Part shown: positions 8,468-17,293 of the stretch, piece by piece
Numbering within the stretch: the first letter of the stretch is position 1
Layout: each line of letters begins with the position of its first letter
From: Actinomyces minihominis
GTDB taxonomy: Bacteria; Actinomycetota; Actinomycetes; Actinomycetales; Actinomycetaceae
Assembly: GCF_900187855.1 (NCBI RefSeq)
Contig: NZ_FYEG01000003.1
Span: forward strand, 62,001 to 126,000
Length of the DNA stretch: 64,000 nt
Direction: 5' to 3'
Program-made: the position numbers and the translations under genes
The notes under the pieces: generated by a model
The model's input: the letters and a program-made list of their open reading frames with translations, nothing else
Databases searched by the model: none
What the model was told of the DNA's origin: nothing

Positions 8468-9277
8468 GTGCAAATCTGGCTTCCGCCCTCCGAGGGCAAA
8501 ACTGCTCCACTCTCCGGCCCCAACCTGACCCTTTCAGAGTTGTCATTCCCAGGTCTGGAGGACGCCCGCAAGGCCGTAATCGATGCTACCCAGAGCCTTG
8601 GTGCTGGCCCTCGGGCCGCCGAGGTCCTCAAACTCGGGGTGAAATCAGCCGAGGAGGCCGAGGCCAACCTCGACCTCTTCCACTCCCCCTGCGCGCCGGC
8701 CATCGACCTCTATACCGGGGTTCTTTTCGATCACCTCGAGGCCTCCACCCTGGACGAGGCCGCTCGCCTCCGCCTTGGTCAGCGCACCCTCATCTCCTCC
8801 GGCCTCTTCGGCGTGGTCCGCCCGGACGACCTCATCCCAAACCACCGCCTTTCCGTAGCGGTCAACCTTCCTTCTGTCGGGCCGCTTACCACCTGGTGGA
8901 AAAAGCGGCTGCCGGAGCAAGTCAGGGTCGAGGACGGCAGCACTATCTTCGACTGTCGTTCCGGTTCCTACCGGACCCCCCTGCCGACGCCGTCCTCGAA
9001 CATTATTGAGATGTCTGTCGTTCACCCCCGCCACGGGGTTCGGAAAACCATCACCCACATGGCCAAGAAGTGGCGGGGCCTCGCGGCTCGTCACCTCATC
9101 GAGGACGTGACCCTTAACGATCACGCCGGTGTCGAGGACGTCCTGAGCTCCCTACACCGACTGGCCGAGGACCCCGGTAGCGGGGAGATCACCGACTTCG
9201 AGGTTGAACCGACCATGCCCAACAGGTCTGGGGGCTCAACCACCTCGGTCACCATGGTCCTTAGTCCCATCCCTTGA
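8468..9277 (+). CDS. yaaA: YaaA family peroxide stress protein
   Basis: 269 aa starting at GTG with the family's hallmark opening MQIWLPPSEGK (compare LLPPSEGK in other YaaA/DUF328 proteins), then a LYTGVLFDHL segment and IEMSVVHPRHGVRKTITHMAKK near the C-terminus. In E. coli YaaA is a DNA-binding protein that limits free iron and oxidative DNA damage during peroxide stress; the biochemical activity in actinomycetes is not established. Length agrees with the family (about 250). It follows the small membrane protein gene by 21 bp. Confidence 0.88.
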   Translation: MQIWLPPSEGKTAPLSGPNLTLSELSFPGLEDARKAVIDATQSLGAGPRAAEVLKLGVKSAEEAEANLDLFHSPCAPAIDLYTGVLFDHLEASTLDEAARLRLGQRTLISSGLFGVVRPDDLIPNHRLSVAVNLPSVGPLTTWWKKRLPEQVRVEDGSTIFDCRSGSYRTPLPTPSSNIIEMSVVHPRHGVRKTITHMAKKWRGLAARHLIEDVTLNDHAGVEDVLSSLHRLAEDPGSGEITDFEVEPTMPNRSGGSTTSVTMVLSPIP

Positions 9278-9403
9278 GTTTGCACCCTTCAATTGCCCCA
9301 AATTGCACAGTCGAACGCACAACTGTGCCTAAGCGCGCAGCGAATGAATAGCGATGAAGGGGATTCGTTTGCAACACTGTAACAGTTCGTTCCATTTACT
9401 TGT

Positions 9404-9426
9404 GCCCGCGCCTTCCTGGCGCGGGC
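9404..9426 (+). promoter_or_regulatory. perfect hairpin in the 5' leader of glgP
   Basis: GCCCGCGCC, loop TTCCT, GGCGCGGGC: a perfect 9-bp GC-rich stem 36 bases upstream of the glgP ATG. Only two T residues follow, so it is not a standard terminator; a leader stabiliser or regulatory structure is possible. The 185-bp gap also contains a GCACAG/CTGTGC inverted repeat near 9305-9328 and a small ACTGTAACAGT palindrome near 9375-9386; no convincing -35/-10 pair was seen. Confidence 0.5.
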
Positions 9427-9462
9427 TTACGAAGGTCCTTTTCAAACAAGGAGAAACTAACG

Positions 9463-11832
9463 ATGTCTACAAGCCTTTCGTCAGACCTGGGTGCGTTCGT
9501 ACGCTCGCAGTCCGGGAAAGCAGCGCGTAACTCAACGCCCGCAGAGTTTTGGCTTGGCCTTTCCAGCCTGGTCGTCGACCGCATCGCAGACCGCTGGGAC
9601 GCCACCACGACCGCATACCAGGCCGGTCGCCAGGAACACTACTTCTCAGCGGAGTTCCTCGAGGGTCGCGCCCTCCTCAACAACCTGGTCAACCTCGGCA
9701 TGCTCGACGAGACCGCCAAGGCTGTCGCAGCCTATGGTGTCAACCTGACCGAGGTGCTTGAGGCCGAGCCTGACGCAGCCCTCGGCAACGGCGGCCTCGG
9801 TCGCCTGGCAGCCTGCTTCCTGGATTCCTGCGCCACCATGGACCTTCCGGTCACCGGTTACGGAATCCTCTACCGCTACGGACTGTTCAAGCAGACCATC
9901 GACAACGGGTTCCAGAATGAGCACCCTGACCCCTGGATGGAAGAGGGCTACCCCTTCGTCATCCGCCGCGAAGAGCAGGCCAAGTACGTCAACTTCGCTG
10001 ATATGCACATTCGCGCTGTCCCCTACGACATGCCGATCGTCGGCTACGGTACCGACAACGTCAACACCCTGCGCCTGTGGAAGTCCGAGCCGATTGAAGA
10101 GTTCGATTACGACGCCTTCAACAGCCAGCGCTTCACCGACGCGATCGTCGAACGTGAACGCGTTGCCGACCTTTGCCGCGTCCTCTACCCGAACGACACC
10201 ACCTATGAGGGCAAGGTCCTGCGTGTTCGCCAGCAGTACTTCTTCGTCTCAGCCTCGCTGCAGACCATCATTGAGAACTACAAGGCCACCTACGGCTCTG
10301 ACTTCTCGAAGTTTGCCGAACTGAACTCGATTCAGCTCAACGACACCCACCCCGTCCTCGCCATCCCAGAGCTGATGCGCCTGCTGATGGATGAGGAGGG
10401 ACTCGGTTGGGATGAGGCCTGGACCATCGTTCAGAACACCTTTGCCTACACCAACCACACCGTGCTGGCGGAGGCCCTGGAAACCTGGGAGATCTCCATC
10501 TTCCAGCAGCTCTTCCCCCGCATTCTTGAGATCGTCTACGAGATCAACCGTCGCTTCTACCTGGAGATGACCGAGCTCGGCGTTGATCCCGCCACCATCG
10601 ATTACATGGCTCCTGTTTCAGGCGGTCGTGTTCACATGGCCTGGATCGCGACCTACGCTTCCTTCTCCATCAACGGCGTTGCAGCCCTTCACACCGAAAT
10701 CCTCAAGCGGGACACCTTGAAGGACTGGTACGCCCTCTGGCCGGAGCGCTTTAACAACAAGACCAACGGTGTCACCCAGCGTCGCTGGCTCAACAACTGC
10801 AACCCGAGGCTGGCTGCTCTGCTCACCCGTGAGCTTGGAAGCGATGCCTGGGTCACCGATCTCAGCCAGTTGAAGACCCTTCTTCCCAAGGTCGAGGACG
10901 ACGCCCTCATGGCCGAGGTGATGGAGATCAAGCGCCAGAACAAGGCTGATTTCGCCACCTGGCTCGAGGGTCGCCAGGGCGATGTCATCCCCGTTGATGC
11001 CATGTACGACGTTCAGATTAAGCGTCTGCATGAGTACAAGCGTCAGCTGCTGAACGCCATGTACATCCTGGACCTTTACAACCGCCTCAAGGCTGACCCG
11101 ACCCTGGACGTCACCCCCCGTGTCTTCCTGTTCGGCGCCAAGTCGGCCCCCGGTTACCGCCGTGCCAAGGCGATCATCAAGCTGATCAATGAGGTCGGCC
11201 GCATCGTCAACTCTGATCCCACCATGAAGAACCGCCTGGCGGTTGTCTTCATTGAGAACTACAACGTCACCCCCGCGGAACACATCATTCCCGCGGCTGA
11301 TGTTTCGGAGCAGATCTCGACCGCCGGTAAGGAGGCCTCGGGAACCTCGAACATGAAGTTCATGATGAACGGCGCCCTCACCCTCGGCACCCTCGACGGC
11401 GCCAACGTTGAGATTGTCGACTCCGTCGGTTACGACAACGCCTACATCTTCGGCGCTCGTGAGGAAGACCTTCCCGAACTGCGGAAGAACTACCGCCCGC
11501 GCGACCTCTACGAGACTGTTCCCGGCCTCAAGCGCGTCCTCGACGCCTTCGTTGACGGCACTCTCCAGGATGGTGGCAACGGCGACTTCCACGACCTGCT
11601 CTGGTCACTGCTTGATGGAAACTCGCACGAACCAGCAGATATCTACTACCTGCTGGGCGACTTCGCCGACTACCGCGAAACCCGCGACCGGATGGCTGAG
11701 GACTACCGTGATGAACTGGCCTGGGCCCGCAAGGTGTGGGTCAACATCTGCGAGTCCGGACGCTTCTCTTCGGACCGCACCATCGCGGACTACGCCGAAG
11801 AGGTCTGGAAGATTGACCCGGTAGCGATCTAG
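9463..11832 (+). CDS. glgP: glycogen/maltodextrin phosphorylase
   Basis: 789 aa, the usual family length. It releases glucose-1-phosphate from alpha-1,4-glucans using pyridoxal phosphate, in the cytoplasm. The signature EASGTSNMKFMMNGALTLGT, whose Lys binds PLP, is intact, as are NGGLGRLAACFLDS near the N-terminus and NDTHP..AIPELMR in the middle. Start at ATG 9463 is supported by AAGGAG at the right distance; an open frame extends 63 bases further upstream but through a hairpin leader. It stands alone between yaaA and a convergent methyltransferase, with a shared terminator at 11869-11899. Confidence 0.95.
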   Translation: MSTSLSSDLGAFVRSQSGKAARNSTPAEFWLGLSSLVVDRIADRWDATTTAYQAGRQEHYFSAEFLEGRALLNNLVNLGMLDETAKAVAAYGVNLTEVLEAEPDAALGNGGLGRLAACFLDSCATMDLPVTGYGILYRYGLFKQTIDNGFQNEHPDPWMEEGYPFVIRREEQAKYVNFADMHIRAVPYDMPIVGYGTDNVNTLRLWKSEPIEEFDYDAFNSQRFTDAIVERERVADLCRVLYPNDTTYEGKVLRVRQQYFFVSASLQTIIENYKATYGSDFSKFAELNSIQLNDTHPVLAIPELMRLLMDEEGLGWDEAWTIVQNTFAYTNHTVLAEALETWEISIFQQLFPRILEIVYEINRRFYLEMTELGVDPATIDYMAPVSGGRVHMAWIATYASFSINGVAALHTEILKRDTLKDWYALWPERFNNKTNGVTQRRWLNNCNPRLAALLTRELGSDAWVTDLSQLKTLLPKVEDDALMAEVMEIKRQNKADFATWLEGRQGDVIPVDAMYDVQIKRLHEYKRQLLNAMYILDLYNRLKADPTLDVTPRVFLFGAKSAPGYRRAKAIIKLINEVGRIVNSDPTMKNRLAVVFIENYNVTPAEHIIPAADVSEQISTAGKEASGTSNMKFMMNGALTLGTLDGANVEIVDSVGYDNAYIFGAREEDLPELRKNYRPRDLYETVPGLKRVLDAFVDGTLQDGGNGDFHDLLWSLLDGNSHEPADIYYLLGDFADYRETRDRMAEDYRDELAWARKVWVNICESGRFSSDRTIADYAEEVWKIDPVAI

Positions 11833-11868
11833 GTCAACGCCAGGCACAGAAGGCTTGAACCGTGATTT

Positions 11869-11899
11869 CGGGGGCTCCACCACCATGGTGGGGCCCCCG
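11869..11899. terminator. bidirectional terminator between glgP and the methyltransferase gene
   Basis: CGGGGGCTCCACC, loop ACCAT, GGTGGGGCCCCCG: a 13-bp stem with one G-T pair, followed by ATTTCTCT on the plus strand. It lies between two convergent genes. Confidence 0.85.
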
Positions 11900-11921
11900 A
11901 TTTCTCTGCCATGGTTGATTT

Positions 11922-13130
11922 CTACAGGGTCTCGGCCGCAACCTCGGAGCGGATCGACCTCGTCACCGTGAACTTCTGGTTTCGTCCCAACTGGGTGGTC
12001 GGTCCCACCACCCGTTCAAGGGTGTGGCGGTGGTGCAGGTGAGAGTTGTACACCGTGAGGAGTACCCCACCTGAGCGTAGTACCCGGGCGGCCTCGTCAA
12101 AGAGGAGGTCCGATGCTGCGGAGGAAACCGTTGATTCGGTGTGGAAGGGCGGGTTGAGGACGATGAGGTCAACAGAGGAATTAGGCTGCTCTGAGAGCCC
12201 GTGATCCCGCTTCACCTGTAACCGGTCCAGCTGATCTGAGCTGAGGTTGAGCAGGGCACTCTGCTTCGTCGAAGCCACGGCTGCCGCGGAGCGATCAGTA
12301 GCGATCACCCGGAGGTGTGGATGAGCCCGGGTAAGAGCCACCGCCAGCAGTCCTGTGCCGCACCCCAGGTCGACCGCAAGCGGGGTGGCGTCTGACATCG
12401 ATGGGGTCGGAAGATTGGCCTCATCCTGAAGAAACGGGATGAAGAAACGCGCCCCAATGTCGACCTTTCCGTCAGCGAATGCGCCCGGGTAGGAGGCCAC
12501 CCACAGGTCCAGGTCGCGGTTGTAGGTCTTGGTCAACCCCTCCCCTTCCCCTGCACTTTCGAGGTCGTCGCGAGGGTTGGTGGCTGAGAGGACGCGTGAT
12601 TTCTGGCGGGCAAGCGAGGCCCTCACTGACCCGAAGTAGCGTCCCAGAACCTCGTTCATCGCCCTGGTCATGTGCTTGACCCGGCCCCCCGCAAAGACCT
12701 GGACGTCCGGATCTGCGTAGCTGGCAATCAAACGGGCCCACGCATCCAGCTGTCGCAGGTCACGCGGTAGTTGAATGAGGACGACGCGGGCGCCCCTGAC
12801 CAGCGCTGCATCGAGGGCCATGTCTTCGTAGAGATCCGCCGGAAGTTCGAGGGACTCAGCCAAGCGCCGATAGTTCTGAGCCAGGGCAAGGACAGCGGTG
12901 TAGGAGTCCTGGTGGACACGGATGTTTCTGGCGCCAAGGTGCCCGCAGGCCAGGGTGAGAGCCCCGTAACGATCCCCGATGATCACCACCGTGCCCTCCG
13001 CTGCGGCCTTGATCGCCTCTTCTGCTGTGTCAACGAGAAGCCGATCCGTCGCATCGAAGGCGAAGAGGTTCTGCGCTTCGGTGTCGGGGTGTCGCGATAG
13101 TGCGTCAAACGGAAAGTTCACGGTGCTCAT
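11922..13130 (-). CDS. class I SAM methyltransferase, RsmC/RlmG-like
   Basis: 402 aa with a degenerate N-terminal methyltransferase-like half and a catalytic C-terminal half, the architecture of the RsmC/RlmG 23S/16S rRNA guanine-N2 methyltransferases. The SAM-binding motif is VDLGCGTGLLAVAL and the catalytic motif LNPPFHTE, as in those enzymes. Whether it modifies G1207 of 16S or G1835 of 23S rRNA cannot be decided by eye. Single gene, convergent with glgP and divergent from the metal operon. Confidence 0.82.
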   Translation of the reverse strand: MSTVNFPFDALSRHPDTEAQNLFAFDATDRLLVDTAEEAIKAAAEGTVVIIGDRYGALTLACGHLGARNIRVHQDSYTAVLALAQNYRRLAESLELPADLYEDMALDAALVRGARVVLIQLPRDLRQLDAWARLIASYADPDVQVFAGGRVKHMTRAMNEVLGRYFGSVRASLARQKSRVLSATNPRDDLESAGEGEGLTKTYNRDLDLWVASYPGAFADGKVDIGARFFIPFLQDEANLPTPSMSDATPLAVDLGCGTGLLAVALTRAHPHLRVIATDRSAAAVASTKQSALLNLSSDQLDRLQVKRDHGLSEQPNSSVDLIVLNPPFHTESTVSSAASDLLFDEAARVLRSGGVLLTVYNSHLHHRHTLERVVGPTTQLGRNQKFTVTRSIRSEVAAETL

Positions 13131-13167
13131 TCCCCCAGCGTAGTGCGCCTCAACCCGTGCCCCGAAG

Positions 13168-13183
13168 CTTGACCTCGGTCAAG
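13168..13183. promoter_or_regulatory. Crp/Fnr-type palindrome upstream of the metal ATPase operon
   Basis: C-TTGACC-TC-GGTCAA-G, a perfect 16-bp dyad with the TTGAC-N4-GTCAA form expected for an Fnr-like regulator (Fnr itself uses TTGAT-N4-ATCAA). It lies 69 bp upstream of the chaperone ATG, and its left half could double as a -35 box. The operon's third gene encodes a Crp/Fnr protein, so autoregulation is the simplest reading. Confidence 0.55.
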
Positions 13184-13252
13184 GCGTCCCGCGATGAGAC
13201 CCGATGAAATAGAGGAAGTCGACAAGCGACCCACTCTCTAGGAGGAAACACC

Positions 13253-13477
13253 ATGGCTCAGACAATCACCCTCACCACCGAACAGTTCACCTGCCCCTCA
13301 TGCGTCGCCAAGATTGAGAAGACGCTGGACCGGACCCCGGGAGTACTGGAGTCCAAGGTTCGCTTCACCTCAAACAAGGTCGAAGCCTCCATTGATGAGG
13401 CCGTCACCGACGCAAACACCATCGCGGATATCGTCTCCGGCCTCGGCTACGCGGTCCTGAAGACGAAGGTTCGATAA
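13253..13477 (+). CDS. heavy-metal-associated (HMA) domain chaperone, CopZ-like
   Basis: 74-aa single HMA domain. The metal-binding loop reads FTCPSCVAKIE (CxxC), followed by PGVLESKVRFTSNKVE as in CopZ/Atx1-type folds. It likely binds a soft metal ion (copper, zinc or similar) in the cytoplasm and delivers it to the P-type ATPase encoded 3 bp downstream, which lacks its own N-terminal HMA domain. Ribosome site AGGAGG precedes the ATG. First gene of a three-gene operon with a Crp/Fnr-type palindrome in its promoter. Confidence 0.9.
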   Translation: MAQTITLTTEQFTCPSCVAKIEKTLDRTPGVLESKVRFTSNKVEASIDEAVTDANTIADIVSGLGYAVLKTKVR

Positions 13478-13480
13478 CTC

Positions 13481-15418
13481 ATGGAAAACACGACTCCAAA
13501 GGGGTGGGCCTGGATGTGGTACACCCCGCTGGGGCGCCGAGCAGTAGCCATGGCGTCTTCAGGAACGCTGATCGTGACGGCCCTGCTCGCAGGTCTGCTC
13601 GGCGCACCAGCCGCCCTCGGTAACGTCCTGCTGATTGCCGCCAGCGTCATTGCCGGGACCCCCATCGCGGTTCGGGCCTGGCAGGCCCTCCGTGTCCGCA
13701 CCTGGTCCATCGACCTCCTGGTTACCATTGCGGTTCTCGGGGGGATCGCCATCGGGGACTACTTCGAGTCCTCGGTCGTTGCCTTCCTTTTCCTTTTCGG
13801 CGCCTGGCTTGAGGGACGCACCCTTGCAAAAGCCCGTCGTTCTATTCAGGGCCTTATCGACCTCAGCCCCACCACCGCTACCGTGGAAAGGGATGGGGAA
13901 CGGGTTCGGGTAGACGCTGATGACCTCGATGTTGACGACCTCCTGATCGTGACCACCGGTGAACGGATTGCGGCAGACGGTGTCATTGTTTCGGGAACCG
14001 CCACCATCAACGAGGCCTCCATTACCGGAGAGTCGGTGGCTGCGTTCAAGGAGCCCGGCGACACGGTTCACGCCTCTACCATCGTCGAGGCCGGTTACCT
14101 GGAGGTTCGTGCCACCGAGGTGGGAGATGAGACCACATTCGGGCGCATCGTCGAACTGGTTGAGGAATCTCTAGAGTCACGCACCCGCGGAGCACAGTTC
14201 CTGGAGCGGTTCGCCAAGTACTACACCCCGGGGATCCTCATTGCTGCCGTCGTCCTCTTTATTTTCACCCGCGACATTGAGAAGGCCCTGGTCTTCCTGG
14301 TGATCGCCTGCCCCGGCGCCCTCGTTATCTCCGTACCTGTTGCGGCTGTGGCCGGACTGGGTAACGTGGCACGCAATGGCGTCCTCATTAAGAACGGGGA
14401 GGCGTTGGAGGCCCTGGCACGTGCCAACACCCTGGCCGTTGATAAGACAGGGACCATCACCTTTGGTGAGCCGAAGGTGACCCTGGTTGAATCGTTTTCC
14501 AAGCATGATGAGGACGATCTGCTCTCCCTCGCTGCAGCCGTCGAAACCTCCAGCGAACACCACCTGGGGCGTGCTGTGGTTGAAGAGGCAACCGAGCACG
14601 GGATGGTCTGGGATGATCCCCAGGACGTTGATGTCGTTAGTGGCCGGGGGATTAGTGCGACGACCTCAAACCGTCGGGTGCAGGTTGGCAACGCCACCTA
14701 CCTGGCAGGCGAGGGAATCCACCTCAGCCCCAGCGAAGAGAAACGTGTCCACGAGCTTGAGGACCGGGGTCAGACCGTCCTCCTCATCGCCATTGACGCA
14801 AGGTTTGCCGGACTAATCGCCGTTGCCGACCGGATTCGCCCCCAGGTCAGTGAGGCCGTAGCCGCACTGCGTAACTCAGGTTTGAAGGAGGTCGTCCTCC
14901 TCACCGGTGACAATGAAGGCGCTGCCCGCACCATCGCGGAGGAAGCCGGAATCACCCGGTGGCAGGCGCGGATGCTGCCCCATGAAAAGGCAGAGTTTGT
15001 CACCCGCCTTCAGGATGAGGGCCGCAGGGTGGCCATGGTGGGTGATGGCGTCAATGACGCTCCGGCTCTGGCCACCGCCGAGGTGGGTATCGCAATGGGA
15101 CAGTCCGGGACCGATATCTCCATGGAAACCGCCGGTGTTGTCCTGCTCAACGACCGCCTCGACCAGCTGGCGCACGCCTCCCGCGTCTCAAGAGCCACCC
15201 TGCGCATCATGAAGCAGAATACGGCCCTGGCACTGGGTACGGTCGCCATCCTGATCGCCGCGGTGCTCTACGGTTCCCTCGGTTTGGCCGGTGGCATGTT
15301 TGTGCACGAGATCAGTGTGCTGCTAGTTATCCTTAACGCACTTCGGCTCACCCGCTACCGGGGTCCACACCTCCAGGAGGGGCGAGTGCGCCAATCAAGG
15401 AAGGAACTGGTTGCGTGA
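13481..15418 (+). CDS. P1B-type heavy metal translocating ATPase
   Basis: 645 aa, a membrane pump that uses ATP to move a soft metal ion. Visible motifs: TGES actuator loop, CPGALVIS in the transmembrane metal site, DKTGTITFGEP with the phosphorylated Asp, and MVGDGVNDAPAL hinge. Oddities: the nucleotide-binding HP dipeptide found in most P1B ATPases reads SSEHHLG here (His-His), and the metal-site motif is CPG rather than CPC or SPC. There is no N-terminal HMA domain; the upstream gene supplies it. The final helices carry HEISVLLVILNALRL, suggestive of a zinc/cadmium-like subgroup, but ion specificity is not settled by sequence. Confidence 0.9.
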   Translation: MENTTPKGWAWMWYTPLGRRAVAMASSGTLIVTALLAGLLGAPAALGNVLLIAASVIAGTPIAVRAWQALRVRTWSIDLLVTIAVLGGIAIGDYFESSVVAFLFLFGAWLEGRTLAKARRSIQGLIDLSPTTATVERDGERVRVDADDLDVDDLLIVTTGERIAADGVIVSGTATINEASITGESVAAFKEPGDTVHASTIVEAGYLEVRATEVGDETTFGRIVELVEESLESRTRGAQFLERFAKYYTPGILIAAVVLFIFTRDIEKALVFLVIACPGALVISVPVAAVAGLGNVARNGVLIKNGEALEALARANTLAVDKTGTITFGEPKVTLVESFSKHDEDDLLSLAAAVETSSEHHLGRAVVEEATEHGMVWDDPQDVDVVSGRGISATTSNRRVQVGNATYLAGEGIHLSPSEEKRVHELEDRGQTVLLIAIDARFAGLIAVADRIRPQVSEAVAALRNSGLKEVVLLTGDNEGAARTIAEEAGITRWQARMLPHEKAEFVTRLQDEGRRVAMVGDGVNDAPALATAEVGIAMGQSGTDISMETAGVVLLNDRLDQLAHASRVSRATLRIMKQNTALALGTVAILIAAVLYGSLGLAGGMFVHEISVLLVILNALRLTRYRGPHLQEGRVRQSRKELVA

Positions 15419-16086
15419 GCACGCCCCAGGACACCTGTGTCTCGAAGGTCCCCCTCTTTGCGACGCTGACCTTGGATCAGCAGCTTGAGGTGGCACAGTT
15501 CGCTTCAGCGGTTCGCCGCGGGGCCGGAGAGACACTGCAGCTTCCCGGGGACACCGACTCTGTCCTAGTCGTTGTTCACCGGGGGGCTATCCGTGTTTCC
15601 AGGCTGGCAGCTGACGGTCAGGAACAGCTGGTCCGACTGCTACACCCCGGGGACTTCGCCGGTGAAATCGACTATGTCACGGGGAAAAGCGCAGGACACA
15701 TGCTGACCGCCGAAACCGATGTTGAAGTGTGCCAATTCCGCCACAGTGACCTTGAAACCCTGATCAAGCAGTTCCCCGACATCGCGGTGCAGATGCTGCA
15801 GGCCGTGACAGGAAGACTGCGCGACGCGGAGCAGGCCCTTTCGGCTGCGACCAGCACCGATGCGACCGCGCGCCTCGCTCACTACCTACTCGGCTTGACC
15901 CGGGTCGAGGTCGGTGACTCCATTGCTGTTTACCTGCCCACGACCAAACGACACGTCGCCTCACTGATCGGGGTGACCCCCGAGACCCTCAGCCGCCGCC
16001 TCAAGCAACTTGCAACCAAGGGACTGATTGAGGTGGAGGGTTCGAAGATCACCCTGCTTGACCTCAGCGCCCTCGAGAAGCTCTAG
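15415..16086 (+). CDS. Crp/Fnr-family transcriptional regulator
   Basis: 223 aa. Residues ~10-130 form a cyclic-nucleotide-binding-type beta barrel (CVSKVPLFATLT opening, HPGDFAGEIDY in the middle); residues ~150-220 form a Crp-type winged HTH with the recognition region VTPETLSRRLKQLATKGLIE. The opening CVSKVPLF is typical of Fnr-like members; only one N-terminal Cys is present, so a four-Cys iron-sulfur cluster is not obvious. GTG start overlapping the ATPase stop by 4 bp, so translation is coupled to the metal pump. Its likely target is the palindrome at 13168-13183. The 3' end overlaps the convergent trhO by 4 bp. Confidence 0.9.
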   Translation: MSTPQDTCVSKVPLFATLTLDQQLEVAQFASAVRRGAGETLQLPGDTDSVLVVVHRGAIRVSRLAADGQEQLVRLLHPGDFAGEIDYVTGKSAGHMLTAETDVEVCQFRHSDLETLIKQFPDIAVQMLQAVTGRLRDAEQALSAATSTDATARLAHYLLGLTRVEVGDSIAVYLPTTKRHVASLIGVTPETLSRRLKQLATKGLIEVEGSKITLLDLSALEKL

Positions 16087-17036
16087 GCAGTCGCCGCCGC
16101 ATGTTCCGCGCAGGGATGGTCGCCCTGATCATGCAGATCGCAAACCACCATGCGGGTCTTGCAGGACTGATCGACGCAGTTGGCAAGCAGCGCAGCTGGC
16201 TCCCCACACACGTCACAGCTACCAATCACCTTGGTTTGATCTGAGAAGTTAATGGTCTCCCGGGCATCAAATACAGCCAGCGAACCCTCCCAAAGCCCCT
16301 TGTCACCAAACGCCTCGCCGTAGCGGACGATACCGCCATCAATCTGGTAGATCTCAGAGAAACCACGGTTCTTCATGAGCGCGGAAAGGATCTCGCAGCG
16401 GATTCCCCCCGTGCAATAGGTGACGACAGGCCGGTCCTTGATGTCGTCAAAGGCGCCACTCTCGATCTGCTCGATGAAGCCATGGGTGGTTTGCACATCG
16501 GGGACAATTGCTCCGCTGAAACGGCCGATCTCAGCTTCCCAGGCATTACGACCGTCAAAGAAGACGACCTCATCCCCACGCTGTTCCACCAGATCATTGA
16601 CCTGCTGGGGGCTGAGGTGGGTCCCCCCTCCGATAACTCCTTCCGGTCCTACTTTGACCTCTTCGGGGGCACCAAAGGCAACCAGTTCATCGCGAACCTT
16701 GACCGATAACTTCGGAAAGTCAACGATCTTCTTCCAGGGGGCACTGCGATCAAAACCGCCGTTCCACTCTGGCTGATCCTCTTCGAAACCCGTCCCATCC
16801 GACCACTTGATGGTCTCGGAGAGACCACGGAACGCCGGGTACTCACGGGTCTTCTTGATGTACTGCTTGCAGGCAGCAATCTCACCACCCACGGTTCCGT
16901 TGATGCCGTGGGGCGAAATGATGATTCGTCCCCTGAGTCCCAGTCTCTCGCACAGCTCACGCTGCCAGAGCATTACAGCCTTCGGGTCCTCAACGGGCGC
17001 CATTACGTAGTAGAGCAGAATCTTCGGAACAGTCAT
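16083..17036 (-). CDS. trhO: tRNA uridine-34 hydroxylase (rhodanese-like)
   Basis: 317 aa. TrhO (YceA) proteins perform oxygen-dependent hydroxylation of U34 in tRNA, the first step toward 5-methoxyuridine-type wobble modifications. An N-terminal acylphosphatase-like domain (ISPHGINGTVGG) precedes a rhodanese domain with the catalytic loop YCTGGIRCE, then a Cys/His-rich C-terminus (CDVCG, later HDQGDHPCAEH) that may bind a metal. Length matches the family. Single gene, convergent with the Crp/Fnr gene. Confidence 0.9.
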   Translation of the reverse strand: MTVPKILLYYVMAPVEDPKAVMLWQRELCERLGLRGRIIISPHGINGTVGGEIAACKQYIKKTREYPAFRGLSETIKWSDGTGFEEDQPEWNGGFDRSAPWKKIVDFPKLSVKVRDELVAFGAPEEVKVGPEGVIGGGTHLSPQQVNDLVEQRGDEVVFFDGRNAWEAEIGRFSGAIVPDVQTTHGFIEQIESGAFDDIKDRPVVTYCTGGIRCEILSALMKNRGFSEIYQIDGGIVRYGEAFGDKGLWEGSLAVFDARETINFSDQTKVIGSCDVCGEPAALLANCVDQSCKTRMVVCDLHDQGDHPCAEHAAATA

Positions 17037-17172
17037 GCTTCGATGATAGAACGCCCCGGGCCAATCACCTTCAAGAATCAGTGTGATCCGAGGACGAGTA
17101 ATGCACTAACGGAACTACCGGTAGCTACACCCCCGCGGTCTCTTTCAGGTCAAGCAGTTCAACCGCAAGCGC

Positions 17173-17277
17173 CTAAACGCGGTTGCCGGCAAAGCGCCGC
17201 ATGTAAGCGGCGGCCATCTGGGATTTGCCAGCGTTATGAACGCAGACGAACAGGACTGAGGGTCGCTTGGTAGTCAT
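17173..17277 (-). pseudogene. truncated arsenate reductase / low-MW phosphatase fragment
   Basis: A 34-codon frame, MTTKRPSVLFVCVHNAGKSQ then MAAAYMRRFAGNRV, ends at TAG. It matches the P-loop (VCVHNAGKSQMAAA) of ArsC-type arsenate reductases of the low-molecular-weight tyrosine phosphatase fold, which are normally about 130 aa. AGGAG lies six bases before the ATG, so it may still be translated, but the catalytic Asp region and the rest of the fold are missing. Reading past the stop gives LAVELLDLKETAGV and another stop. It follows the beta-glucosidase stop by 16 bp. Confidence 0.7.
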
Positions 17278-17293
17278 AGCCATCTCCTAGTTC

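Noticed and set aside
10618-11592. 324-codon open frame on the minus strand inside glgP
   Set aside because: It is antisense to the catalytic PLP region of a well-conserved phosphorylase; high-GC codon bias opens the opposite frame and its translation is Val/Asp/Glu low complexity.
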